Shown in pieces: positions 14,724-23,641 of a DNA stretch of 33,609 nucleotides; position 1 is the first letter of the stretch, and each line of letters starts with the position of its first letter. The notes under the pieces were generated by a model that had not been told where the DNA came from, did no database searches, and saw only the letters and a program-made list of their open reading frames with translations. The stretch covers positions 1 through 33,609 of the forward strand of contig CAZSBF010000047.1 in the NCBI GenBank assembly GCA_964605185.1, in the 5' to 3' direction. The position numbers and the translations under genes are program-made. This DNA is from JACRIM01 sp964605185 (GTDB lineage Bacteria > Planctomycetota > Phycisphaerae > UBA1845 > UTPLA1).

Positions 14724-15500
14724 ATGGCCAATGCCCGGCTTATTCTCGACGGTCCGCTCGAAGGTGCCACCAACATGGCGCGCGATGAGGCGCTCCTCGC
14801 AAATTGTCGGGCCGATTCGCCGATTACCATACGCTTCTACGGATGGTCCCCGGCCTCTATCTCCCTCGGATATTTTCAGGATCACGCCGACTACACCCAA
14901 CTCGAAAAACCGGCACGCGATTTAGGCGTCGTGCGACGTACGACCGGCGGAGGAGCGATCCTTCACGATCTTGAAGTCACGTACTCAATTGTGATTCCCG
15001 TCGCGCATCCGCTGGTCAACGAAAAACCCAATCACCTTTATTCCGCCGCACATCGCGCCATCATCGCCGCTGTCGGCCACGGCGCGCAGATGATCTGGTG
15101 TCACCAACTACCACCATGCGGCGAATCCGGGCAACGCGGACCTTTCTTTTGCTTCGCTCGCCGTCATGTACTGGACGTTCTTGTGCCTGATGAGAATGGG
15201 ATCGCCGGTTATTCCAAGCTCGCCGGATCTGCACAACGACGCACGACGACGGCGATCCTCCAGCACGGTTCGATCATGCTCGACAACCGGTTTCCACAGC
15301 AGCCAACGGCCACATGGTCGTCGCTGGTCGGACCGATTTCACTTGACGAAGCCGTTAAGAGGCTCATTCCATGTTTTGAAGAAACACTCGATTCGAAGGC
15401 TATTCCGTCTGAGTGGTCGTTTGACGAACTTGACTCCGCGGCACAGATCGAAAAAAAATACAACGGAAATGATTGGACGATCCGTCGAATCAAGCCATAA
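14724..15500 (+). CDS. LipM/LplA-family lipoate or octanoate transferase
   Basis: 258 aa from ATG 14724, a start that aligns with family members (MANARLILDGPLEGATNMA, then RDEALL). An in-frame ATG at 14709 would add five residues and cannot be excluded. Family motifs, numbered from 14709: RRTTGGGAILHD (76-87), then FFCFARR with C148, then GYSKLAGSAQRR with K170, and QHGSIML (185-191). The Cys just before the KLxGSAQ lysine matches the acyl-thioester Cys of LipM octanoyltransferases. ATP-dependent LplA ligases normally lack it. It would attach octanoyl groups to lipoyl domains of 2-oxoacid dehydrogenases or GcvH. The stretch after C148 differs from Bacillus LipM, so LipM against LplA is a preference, not a proof. 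No lipA or lipoyl-domain gene is in the window. Confidence 0.87.
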   Translation: MANARLILDGPLEGATNMARDEALLANCRADSPITIRFYGWSPASISLGYFQDHADYTQLEKPARDLGVVRRTTGGGAILHDLEVTYSIVIPVAHPLVNEKPNHLYSAAHRAIIAAVGHGAQMIWCHQLPPCGESGQRGPFFCFARRHVLDVLVPDENGIAGYSKLAGSAQRRTTTAILQHGSIMLDNRFPQQPTATWSSLVGPISLDEAVKRLIPCFEETLDSKAIPSEWSFDELDSAAQIEKKYNGNDWTIRRIKP

Positions 15501-15522
15501 CGGGTAAATTTCTAAAGTCCGC

Positions 15523-16782
15523 TTACCCACCAATGCAGGCAACAAGCCCCGCAATATCCGACCCATTCAAAACCCCATCACCGGTGACATCCGCACACCC
15601 GCAGAATTGCCCCTGAAGCAGGCACTGCACGAATCGCTCGATGTCATCGGGCGAGCAGGCCCCGTCATTATTAGTGTCGCCCAAGACGCACCCGATATGC
15701 GCGATCCATGCCTCCTGCTTACCGAGTGGATTGATGCCCGTGCCGGCTATGGTCCGTCCGTCACCCGAGACGCCGTTGGCCTCGTTAAGTGTCCACCCAG
15801 TCAGGTCGAGTCCGTAATCGAACTCCAAGACAGTTTGCAGGTCTCTCAGACCTGTATCAGCGCTCCAGATGATCGGAGCGTATCGGTTGGGACCAACGTT
15901 CGCGAATTTGCCCGTGCCCACGACGACGCCGGTGTCAGAAACACCGTTTGCCTCGCTATCTATATCGCCGCCCGGAAGATCGCCCAAACCCGTGGTGACA
16001 CCGTTTTGCCAGAAAAAGGCCTCGCCGGTTGACCCAGCGTATGCAATCCGGCCTGCAACTTTGGTCCCATCAGGCGAGACCGCAAGCGCCGCGCCCCAGA
16101 CGGCATTGAGCGGGAGATCCAACGCGACCATTAATCCCGGCGTCCAGCGAAACGGCGGCGGTGCACCCGGAAGAGATACAAATCCAACCACAACATTTCC
16201 GTCGTGATTCACGGCCCGCGCGTGTCCGGTGGGCGTCGAGCCGGGGAAATCCTCCGAGAGATTCGTCATCACACCATCGCGCCATCGGAATGGAAAATCA
16301 GGAATATCAGTGCGGCTGATTCCAACCACCGTCGTACCGTCGCCGGACACGTCGAATCCGTGACTGTAGAACGCACCACCCGGCAAATCGCCCAACCCCG
16401 CGATAACGCCATTCTCCCACCGAAACGCCTCGGTGCCATTGGACGAGAAGCTCATTCCGCCGCAGACGGAACCGTCCGCCGAGATGCCACCAGATTCGCT
16501 TAGGTTGGTGCCGCCGGACAGGTCGCCCAGCGGCGTCATAACTCCGTCCTTCCAGCGGTAGGCCATGAAGAACGAGCCGCCGAGGTCAGCCTGATCCGAA
16601 TTGCCGGTCACCGCCGTCCCATCAGAGGAAATGTCGCGGGCAAAGCTGCCGAAGCGTGAACCGGGCAAAGCTCCGATTCCCTGAAACGACGGCGGCCCCA
16701 CCGCCATTGCCGCTGAACAAGCGGTCCTAATCACGATCACACCCGACATCATCGCAATTCGTAAGCGAGGAAAAGCAGACAT
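15523..16782 (-). CDS. Secreted HAF-repeat protein with dockerin-like C-terminus
   Basis: 419 aa with a signal-like N-terminus (about 1-27, ending SAAMA). Residues 30-355 consist of repeats of about 40-50 residues with the pattern AFRWENGVxxGLGDLPGG followed by ISxDGTxVxG, the HAF/'extracellular repeat' signature, probably a beta-propeller. The last 50 residues have two EF-hand-like calcium loops, DTNNDGACSPDDIERF and DVTGDGVLNGSDIAGL, with Cys and Gly around them, as in the dockerin-like tails of planctomycete surface proteins. GGAGG six bases before ATG 16782 fixes the start. Its 3' end faces the lipM-like gene across 22 bases. The repeats suggest a secreted or surface-held propeller; no enzyme motif is visible and the ligand is unknown. 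Confidence 0.88.
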   Translation of the reverse strand: MSAFPRLRIAMMSGVIVIRTACSAAMAVGPPSFQGIGALPGSRFGSFARDISSDGTAVTGNSDQADLGGSFFMAYRWKDGVMTPLGDLSGGTNLSESGGISADGSVCGGMSFSSNGTEAFRWENGVIAGLGDLPGGAFYSHGFDVSGDGTTVVGISRTDIPDFPFRWRDGVMTNLSEDFPGSTPTGHARAVNHDGNVVVGFVSLPGAPPPFRWTPGLMVALDLPLNAVWGAALAVSPDGTKVAGRIAYAGSTGEAFFWQNGVTTGLGDLPGGDIDSEANGVSDTGVVVGTGKFANVGPNRYAPIIWSADTGLRDLQTVLEFDYGLDLTGWTLNEANGVSGDGRTIAGTGINPLGKQEAWIAHIGCVLGDTNNDGACSPDDIERFVQCLLQGQFCGCADVTGDGVLNGSDIAGLVACIGG

Positions 16783-16978
16783 GGCCCACCTCCTGCGACA
16801 AGGGCGACAAACAAGACTTCGCGGGAGACGTGTCCGGACGAACCCATCCGGCTGAATTCATCATACCACGGCACCATAAACTGAAGAAGCTATTCCAGCG
16901 CCATTTCAACAATTTACCGTGATTCAGTTCGCGACCCTTTCCGCCAGGCATGACTCATGTTCGGGTACTCTTACAGCC

Positions 16979-17010
16979 ATAAAGAAAGGGGCCCGTCATT
17001 GACGGGCCCC
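16979..17010 (-). terminator. Rho-independent terminator of the metalloprotease gene
   Basis: A perfect 10-bp stem, GGGGCCCGTC (16988-16997) with GACGGGCCCC (17001-17010) around a 3-base loop, is followed on the minus strand by TTTCTTTAT. It begins 32 bases after the protease stop codon. It also separates the protease transcript from the HAF-repeat gene, which must have its own promoter in the remaining spacer to 16783. Confidence 0.9.
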
Positions 17011-17041
17011 TCTGTGTGTTTGCAATAGTCTGTCGGATTAC

Positions 17042-19867
17042 TTAGCGTTCCGGCAGGATGGGAACCGATTGTCCGGCATCCTGTCCGGCCTCGCGGAAGA
17101 ACATCAACAAATTCGACAACCCGCGGAACCCGTTGACGGTGTAATTGGCCTCGAGCGCCTTGTCGATTCGCTTCTTGACGTCCGTCAGGTGGGCAAGCGT
17201 CGTCTCGTCAATGCCGTCGCCTTCCACCACTTTGCCGATCTTTCGCGATAACCGCTCGACATTTCGCCGGGCAATTGCATTCGCATCGGCGGGAACCGTG
17301 CCGTCCGGATCAGTCAATACAAGGTTCATCAGCATCTCTAGGTGCATTCGCTGCAGATTGCGGCGATAGCCATTGATAAACGGCTTTGCGTCCGTGCCTG
17401 TGGGATCGCTGTCGTTCAACTCCGTCCAAATGGCATCGGTCAGGGTCGTGAGATGCTCATTCAGCGTGAAGATCTCCTGACCCTTGGGGAACTTTACCTG
17501 ATTGTCATGCACGCGGGCCACGGTAAACGGATTCATAAACGTCATGAGGCAGCTGTATTGCGAATTCGCGACGTAGTCATGAATGTTGAACTCAACTTGA
17601 AAATCGAAATCATCCGAGCCCCAGTGCCAGTTGCGCCCCGGCGCGAGGTGCGAAAGCAGATCGGGGCCGATGTCGTACGCCTTCTCGGCAAACACGTTGT
17701 CACACACGAACTTCATCGCATCGCGCTGCTTCTTTGCTTCCACGATGACGATCGGGGTCCGGCCTTCCGGGTCGGCCTTGTGATCCCGGTTGATGATTTG
17801 TCCGCCAACGAATCGGGCCACGAAGTTCGCCGCCCGGCTTCGCTCACCCATGATTCGCATGAATGCCCGGCGCAGCATGGTGTACGACTGTCCGTCCTTT
17901 ACAGACCATTTGCTGATGTCTTCCAGCAACGAATCGGTCAGCTTGAACTGCCGGCGAGCGTACGCCATCACATCGCGTCCACAGTCGAATCGATTCGACA
18001 ACGGGTCGGGCGAGATAAAACCGAAGGTGTCTTCGTCCGTTGCGTAATCCAGGCCGGCCTCAGCCACGCGCGACGCGATCTTGCCGAGCATCTCATCCTC
18101 ACTGTTGTATGGTTTGCCCTGATTGCGATAGCCGTACTCGATGGCCCAGAAGTCATAAGGTCCAATGGATCGCGTCGTGAAGGAGCCCTGCGATGTGCCG
18201 CGCGGCGACACGATGGCCGGGTTATAGTCCATCACGGAGCCAATGTTTGGATCGCCCGTCGCCTGATGCTTTTCGATTTCGTCCATCGGCATCCACGTGC
18301 TGCCCTTAAAGTTGTGCCGAAGGCCGAGGCAGTGCCCCACTTCGTGCATCACCACTTCCTTGACGACCTGTCCGATGAACTCGTCGTTGTCTCGGCCGAG
18401 GCCAGCCGCCTCAAGTGCAATTCCCGAGAAGAACATCTGATCCGCCATCCCTGCCGCGCACTCGCAAAGCGGCTTACCTCGCTGCGACATGTGCTTCATC
18501 AGATTGCGGCGGAACTCATCATCCGGATCGCGTTGCAACTGGATGTTCGGCATCAATCGCTGCCATGATGTGCGGAAGTCCCACTGGGGATGCGTCTTCA
18601 GAAAATCATCTACGGCCGGGTTGTAGCCGAATCCCGCACTGTTCCCGCCGGTGAGCCGCTCATAGTCCGTGACGTAATACCGCAGCATCGAATCATCAAA
18701 CACGATGTCCGCGTCGAAGATCTGTCCGGTCAGCGGATGTGCCCGCGACGGTCCCATCGCAAATGCTCGGCCCGTCACAATCCAGCGGAAGAAGTTGTAT
18801 CGCACATCCTCGGGGTCGAGGTCCTTGGTCTCGCGGTCGTAGTCTTCCTGTTGCTTGACCTCTATTGCATCAAGGAAGCCGCAACGAGCGAAGGCCCGGT
18901 TCCATTCGAGGATGCCTTCCTTGACCCAACGTCGGAATTTGAGCGGCACTGTCTTCTCGATGTGCCAGATGATGGGGTTCTTCGGTGCGGAGAGTTCCGC
19001 CGACGGGTCGCGCTTTTCAAGGTTCCAACGCTCAATGTAGCGGTTGAACAGCGTCGGCGCGTTGTGAGGTTTCGCCCAATCCTTTCGAACCGTCATGAAG
19101 TAACCGATTCGATCATCCGCGGCGCGCGGCTTGTAGCTCGCCGACGATTCCGGAATCTTGGAGATGCTGTAGTGGAACAGAACGCGACGGCCGCTGCTGC
19201 CGCGCATCATCGCGAGGTCCGCCGTCAGTTCGATGTTCTGCGGGAACGCCTTGAACTTTGCCCATTTCGAAAGCGCGGGGTTCACCATGCCGCCGCCCCA
19301 TCCGCTGATGCCGGCGAAGTCGCCCTTGAAGAGCTGGTCAAGGTCAATGATCAGTTCGGCACCCTTGGTGGTGACGATGGGGACGACTTTGAGAATCTCA
19401 TCTCCGCCGTAGCTTCGCTTGATGACATCCGCGACTGGTTCATTTCCTCCTTCGACATAGCGGGGATCGACCTGCATCAGCACGAGGTTCTTGTCCATCC
19501 GGTCGAAATAGACCAGGTTGTGATCGAGCTGAAATCCCGTCGCGACAGGGCCGCCTGCCATGCTCGTGGCGATCAGAAACTTCTGCCCAACGAGTGACTG
19601 TGGAATGGCGGCTCGCAACGAGTCCGTCTTCTTGTTGTGATACAACTCGAAGAATGGCGGCTCCGACGTTTGCACTTCCGCATAGTCTTTCATTACTTCT
19701 TCAAACTTGGGAAACTCAGGCCGCTCGGCCGGAGCAGTCGCACTGGGCGAAGTCGCCGGGGGCACGCCCGGCGGAGGACCACCCTGCGCGAACACGGAGA
19801 TTGTTGAGAAGCAGGGAATAACAACGACGCCTAACAGCGCCACGGCGAATCGCGAACGAGCAAACAT
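17042..19867 (-). CDS. Secreted zinc metalloprotease, DUF5117/DUF5118-type
   Basis: 941 aa from ATG 19867, which has AGGAG seven bases upstream and opens with a signal peptide (about 1-28, ending VFAQ); a start 20 codons earlier lacks this. A Pro/Ala-rich stretch (29-50) follows. The active site is H508-E-VG-H512-CLG-LR-H518, the full HExxHxxGxxH zinc motif of metzincins, with SVMDYNP further on as a likely Met-turn. The arrangement (long beta-rich N-terminal part, central metzincin-like domain, long C-terminal part) fits the DUF5118-DUF5117-DUF4953 proteins common in Bacteroidetes and planctomycetes. It should degrade proteins outside the cytoplasm; its substrate is unknown. It is transcribed alone: terminator downstream, divergent topA upstream. 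Confidence 0.9.
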   Translation of the reverse strand: MFARSRFAVALLGVVVIPCFSTISVFAQGGPPPGVPPATSPSATAPAERPEFPKFEEVMKDYAEVQTSEPPFFELYHNKKTDSLRAAIPQSLVGQKFLIATSMAGGPVATGFQLDHNLVYFDRMDKNLVLMQVDPRYVEGGNEPVADVIKRSYGGDEILKVVPIVTTKGAELIIDLDQLFKGDFAGISGWGGGMVNPALSKWAKFKAFPQNIELTADLAMMRGSSGRRVLFHYSISKIPESSASYKPRAADDRIGYFMTVRKDWAKPHNAPTLFNRYIERWNLEKRDPSAELSAPKNPIIWHIEKTVPLKFRRWVKEGILEWNRAFARCGFLDAIEVKQQEDYDRETKDLDPEDVRYNFFRWIVTGRAFAMGPSRAHPLTGQIFDADIVFDDSMLRYYVTDYERLTGGNSAGFGYNPAVDDFLKTHPQWDFRTSWQRLMPNIQLQRDPDDEFRRNLMKHMSQRGKPLCECAAGMADQMFFSGIALEAAGLGRDNDEFIGQVVKEVVMHEVGHCLGLRHNFKGSTWMPMDEIEKHQATGDPNIGSVMDYNPAIVSPRGTSQGSFTTRSIGPYDFWAIEYGYRNQGKPYNSEDEMLGKIASRVAEAGLDYATDEDTFGFISPDPLSNRFDCGRDVMAYARRQFKLTDSLLEDISKWSVKDGQSYTMLRRAFMRIMGERSRAANFVARFVGGQIINRDHKADPEGRTPIVIVEAKKQRDAMKFVCDNVFAEKAYDIGPDLLSHLAPGRNWHWGSDDFDFQVEFNIHDYVANSQYSCLMTFMNPFTVARVHDNQVKFPKGQEIFTLNEHLTTLTDAIWTELNDSDPTGTDAKPFINGYRRNLQRMHLEMLMNLVLTDPDGTVPADANAIARRNVERLSRKIGKVVEGDGIDETTLAHLTDVKKRIDKALEANYTVNGFRGLSNLLMFFREAGQDAGQSVPILPER

Positions 19868-20461
19868 GGTGTTCTCCTGGAACCGAATTGCAGTACTCCA
19901 AAAACGAAATCGTGGGAGCGTGCGCATCCCGAGGCGCAGGCCTCAGTGACGGGGACAATGTCTGATACGCGTTAGACCACCCGAGGTTTCTACCGGATTT
20001 CGGCGACCGTCTTCACGGACCGGCCCATTGGAATCGGCGGGGTCCGCAGCTCGTCTTTGGCGATTCGGCCCGACTCGGAAAGTTATCTCGGCACGCGCGA
20101 TTTCGGCATTTTTCAACAATTCACAGGCATTCCTCGCCGTGATGACGAAAAGTCACAGTGATTTCGGAATCCCGAGGCCGTCTTAACAGGCCGGAAACAA
20201 GAGACTTACGCCTGTCAACGCGTCATGCACCGATGATCAACAATTTATGACCGGCGGCATCCCCAAAACCTCGTTTTCAATATCAAAAAGCGGCCCGGCA
20301 TTTTTCTTCCCAATTTGACACGCATTTTTCATCGTGCTAGGTTCCCGCGCCCTTCAGCCGGGAGATTGCCCGTTTGATCGTTGAGATCACCCGGGTCGGG
20401 GCCGATATAGCACCCGATCGCGAACGGCACCGCCGGCCGTAATGAAAGCAGGCCATATTGC
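19868..20461. other. Long divergent spacer between protease and topA genes
   Basis: 594 bp with no credible ORF on either strand. Its right half is more AT-rich than the surroundings and contains the topA promoter. On the left, a GAGGC-GCAG-GCCTC hairpin lies near 19928-19945, in the leader of the protease gene. No tRNA or known small RNA was recognised. The length would leave room for a small RNA or several regulatory sites. Confidence 0.5.
20315..20343 (+). promoter_or_regulatory. Sigma-70-type promoter for topA
   Basis: A perfect TTGACA (20315-20320), a 17-base spacer, and TAGGTT (20338-20343, 3/6 to TATAAT). It lies in an AT-rich stretch. Transcription would start near 20350, about 110 bases before topA. 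Confidence 0.6.
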
Positions 20462-23400
20462 ATGGCAAAGAAGACTGGTTCGAAATCCAAATCGCCGGAT
20501 GCGCCGAGTGGCAAGGGCAAGTCCCTCGTCATCGTCGAGTCCCCGGCCAAGGCCAAAACGATCAATAAGTATCTCGGCGATCGATTTGTCGTACGGGCTT
20601 CCAGAGGCCACGTCCGCGATCTGCCGCAACATCGCTACGGCATTGACCCCGGCCGTAACTTCGAACCGCAATATGAGATTCTCGAGAGCCATGCAAAGGT
20701 CGTCACCGAACTGCGCGAACTCGCGGACAAGGCCGACATGGTCTACCTCGCGACCGACTTGGACCGCGAAGGCGAAGCCATCGCCTGGCACCTCGCGTCT
20801 GCCCTTGAACTGACACCCGAACGAACCCAGCGCGTCGTCTTTAATGAAATCACCAAGACCGCCATCACCGATGCTTTCAAGAATCCTCACCAGATTGACA
20901 TGCCCAAGGTGGAGGCTCAGCAGGCCCGGCGCATCCTGGATCGCGTCGTAGGCTATGAACTGTCGCCCCTGCTCTGGAAGAAGGTCGCCAAGGGACTATC
21001 CGCCGGTCGCGTTCAATCTGTCGCGGTGCGGCTGATCGTCAATCGCGAAGATGAAATCCGCGCCTTTGAGCCTCAGGAATATTGGGCGATTGATGGGGTC
21101 TTCTCGCCAGACCCCGCCGCTGTCGCGAAGCTCCGCGCCGAATGGGCCGACTATCTGAAATCCGGCGGCGAGACGGCCGGTGAATCTACTCAGAAGGAAC
21201 AACGCGCATGGCTCGGCGAACGCGGCTGCTTTGAGGCCGAACTCGTGGAGGTTAGCGGCGCCACCTTCAAGGAAGAAGGATCGATCAACACCAAGAAGGC
21301 AGGCGAGGCGCATTTCGAAAGTGCGGTCAATCGCATCAAGCCCCTCGCGGAATCGCTCGGATTCGATACGCAGAAGGTGAATGAAACCGCGTGGGATGAA
21401 TACAAGCGACTCGGCCTTAAGAAAATCGAACTCGTCGGCGGGCTTCGCTCCTCCGACATACCCGATTTCGTCGTCAAGTCTATCGAGACGAAGCGATCGA
21501 AGACCAAACCATCCGCCCCCTTCACGACGGCCACGCTCCAGCAATCCGCCGCGAATCAACTTCGCATGGCAACATCCAAGACCATGAAGATTGCCCAGGG
21601 GCTGTATGAAGGTGTCGATATCAAGAACGGCGAAGGCAACGTCGGTCTCATCACCTACATGCGAACTGACTCGACGAACCTCTCAAAGGACTCCGTCACG
21701 GCGGCACGCGATTTCATCGGAACGAAGTTCGGCGACAAATACCGGCCGGAATCGTCGAACGTGTATGCCAGCAGTAAGAAGGCACAGGAAGCCCACGAAG
21801 CCATTCGCCCTACCGACGTCACCCGTACCCCCGACGCCCTCGTCGGTCACCTGACTCCTGAGCAGCACAAACTGTATACATTGATCTGGAACCGCTTCGT
21901 CGCCTGCCAGATGACTCCCGCCGAGTGGGATTCCACAACGGCACTCATTCTGGCCAAGAGCCCGAAGGGTGAAGCCGTCTTCAAAGCCAGCGGCCGCGTC
22001 CTCGCGTTTGACGGTTTCTACAAAGTCACCGGCGTCCCGAAGAGCAGCGAGGACCAACTCCTCCCCGCCTTGAAGGAAGGCCAGAAGGTCGGCCCCATCG
22101 CGATCACGCCGCAACAGAAATTCACCTCCCCCCCGCCGCGATTCACCGAAGCCTCGCTCGTTAAGACGCTCGAAGCCGAGGGCATCGGCCGCCCCAGCAC
22201 CTACGCAGCCATCATCAAGACGATTCAAGATCGCGGCTACGTCGAGCAGGAAGATCGCAAGTTCCAGCCCACATCGCGCGGCGAGATCGTCACGAAGAAG
22301 CTCGTGGAGCATTTCCCGAAGATCATGGACATCCGCTTCACCAGCCACATCGAGGATGACCTCGACAAGATTGAAGAAGAGCACATGGAGTGGCACCAGG
22401 TACTTCATGAGTTCTACGACCCGTTCAAAGAAGCCCTCGCCAAGGCTCATGAAGACATGGAAGCCGTCCGCGCCGAGCCTAGCGACTACGTTTGCGAGAA
22501 CTGCGGCAAGCCCATGGTCTATCGCCTCGGAAAGAACGGCCGCTTCCTCGCCTGCACCGGCTATCCCGATTGCAAGGTCGCGAAAAACGTCGACAAAGAC
22601 GGCAAGATCATCGAGCCGGTCCATGTCGACGCAAAATGCGAAAAGTGCGGCAAACCCATGGCACTGCGCAAGAGCCGAATGGGGCCGTTCCTCGGCTGCA
22701 CCGGCTACCCAGAATGCAGCAGCACCATGCCCTGCAACGAAGAAGGCATCCCGCTTCGCCGCGTGAAGCCCGAAGACATCAAGGAATCCTGCCCCGACTG
22801 CGGCTCACCCATGCAGGTGAAATTCGCACGCGGTCGCTCCTTCCTCGGCTGCTCGAAGTACCCCGAGTGTAAAGCCACCAGCCAGGTGCCTGCGGACATC
22901 TACATTGAGAAGCCCAAGCCCGAGGACGCCGGCGTACGCTGCGACAAGTGCGGACGCAACGTGGTGATTCGCAAGAGTCGCCGTGGTCCCTTTCTCTCAT
23001 GCTCCGGCTTCCCGCGTTGTCGCAATGCGATGCCGATGGAGAAACTCGAACACCTCAAGAAGCTCGAAGCCGATGGACTGATCCCCGAAGCCCCCATCGC
23101 CCCCGTCAAAGGCAAAGCCGGCAAAGCTGCCGCCAGGGGCAAGAGCGTTCGACTCACCAACGAACAGGTCACCGCTCTCGGCTCGCCCCCTGTCGGCTTC
23201 GCATGGACCCGCACCGGCCGGCCCGTCGTCGAGACATGGCCGACCACCGGCCTCAAGTGCTTTCATTGCGGCAACGACATGAGCCTTCGCACCGGCCGCT
23301 TCGGGCATTTCTACAGTTGCGGCAAGTGCCGATCCGTCGCCAATCTGCGCGGTGACGCCAAGAAACGCGCCGAGGAAGAAATGCCGCAAGAAGCAAAGGC

Positions 23401-23569
23401 CAAGCCGATCGAAACCGACGTGAAATGCCCCGACTGCAAATCGAAGATGCTTCTTCGCATGGGCCGCACCGGCCGATTCCTCGGCTGCAGTGGCTACCCC
23501 AAATGCAAGAAGACAATGGAAGCCCCGCCGGGATTGCTTCGCGAAGTCGCCGAAACGGCTGGCGTGTAG
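20462..23569 (+). CDS. topA: DNA topoisomerase I with six C-terminal zinc ribbons
   Basis: Type IA topoisomerase that relaxes negative supercoils; 1035 aa. The Toprim domain starts at SLVIVESPAKAKT (E26) and has the acidic triad D99-x-D101-x-E103 (ATDLDREGEAIAWH). The catalytic tyrosine is Y399 in GLITYMRTDSTN. From residue 678 to about 1020 there are six four-Cys ribbons, each CxxCG or CxxCK, then GRFLxCxGYPxC; the fifth (CFHCG...SCGKC) is irregular. E. coli TopA has fewer such units. About 25 extra residues (roughly 238-265) lie in the core before the segment ending KIELVGG. The start follows a 110-base leader, with a weak GCAGG. It stands alone with its own promoter and ends convergent with the kelch gene. 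Confidence 0.97.
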   Translation: MAKKTGSKSKSPDAPSGKGKSLVIVESPAKAKTINKYLGDRFVVRASRGHVRDLPQHRYGIDPGRNFEPQYEILESHAKVVTELRELADKADMVYLATDLDREGEAIAWHLASALELTPERTQRVVFNEITKTAITDAFKNPHQIDMPKVEAQQARRILDRVVGYELSPLLWKKVAKGLSAGRVQSVAVRLIVNREDEIRAFEPQEYWAIDGVFSPDPAAVAKLRAEWADYLKSGGETAGESTQKEQRAWLGERGCFEAELVEVSGATFKEEGSINTKKAGEAHFESAVNRIKPLAESLGFDTQKVNETAWDEYKRLGLKKIELVGGLRSSDIPDFVVKSIETKRSKTKPSAPFTTATLQQSAANQLRMATSKTMKIAQGLYEGVDIKNGEGNVGLITYMRTDSTNLSKDSVTAARDFIGTKFGDKYRPESSNVYASSKKAQEAHEAIRPTDVTRTPDALVGHLTPEQHKLYTLIWNRFVACQMTPAEWDSTTALILAKSPKGEAVFKASGRVLAFDGFYKVTGVPKSSEDQLLPALKEGQKVGPIAITPQQKFTSPPPRFTEASLVKTLEAEGIGRPSTYAAIIKTIQDRGYVEQEDRKFQPTSRGEIVTKKLVEHFPKIMDIRFTSHIEDDLDKIEEEHMEWHQVLHEFYDPFKEALAKAHEDMEAVRAEPSDYVCENCGKPMVYRLGKNGRFLACTGYPDCKVAKNVDKDGKIIEPVHVDAKCEKCGKPMALRKSRMGPFLGCTGYPECSSTMPCNEEGIPLRRVKPEDIKESCPDCGSPMQVKFARGRSFLGCSKYPECKATSQVPADIYIEKPKPEDAGVRCDKCGRNVVIRKSRRGPFLSCSGFPRCRNAMPMEKLEHLKKLEADGLIPEAPIAPVKGKAGKAAARGKSVRLTNEQVTALGSPPVGFAWTRTGRPVVETWPTTGLKCFHCGNDMSLRTGRFGHFYSCGKCRSVANLRGDAKKRAEEEMPQEAKAKPIETDVKCPDCKSKMLLRMGRTGRFLGCSGYPKCKKTMEAPPGLLREVAETAGV

Positions 23570-23641
23570 TAACGAGCATTGCCCACCGGCGATAGCCAAC
23601 CACAACAAATCCAATTTGAATTTGCAAAGCCAAGGATCGGC

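Noticed and set aside
17342..18568. A 408-codon open frame on the plus strand inside the protease gene.
   Set aside because: The minus-strand reading has a signal peptide, the zinc motif and family similarity; the plus-strand product has none.
21683..22624. A 313-codon minus-strand frame inside topA.
   Set aside because: topA is continuous and conserved here; the antisense product shows only hydrophobic/acidic shadow composition.
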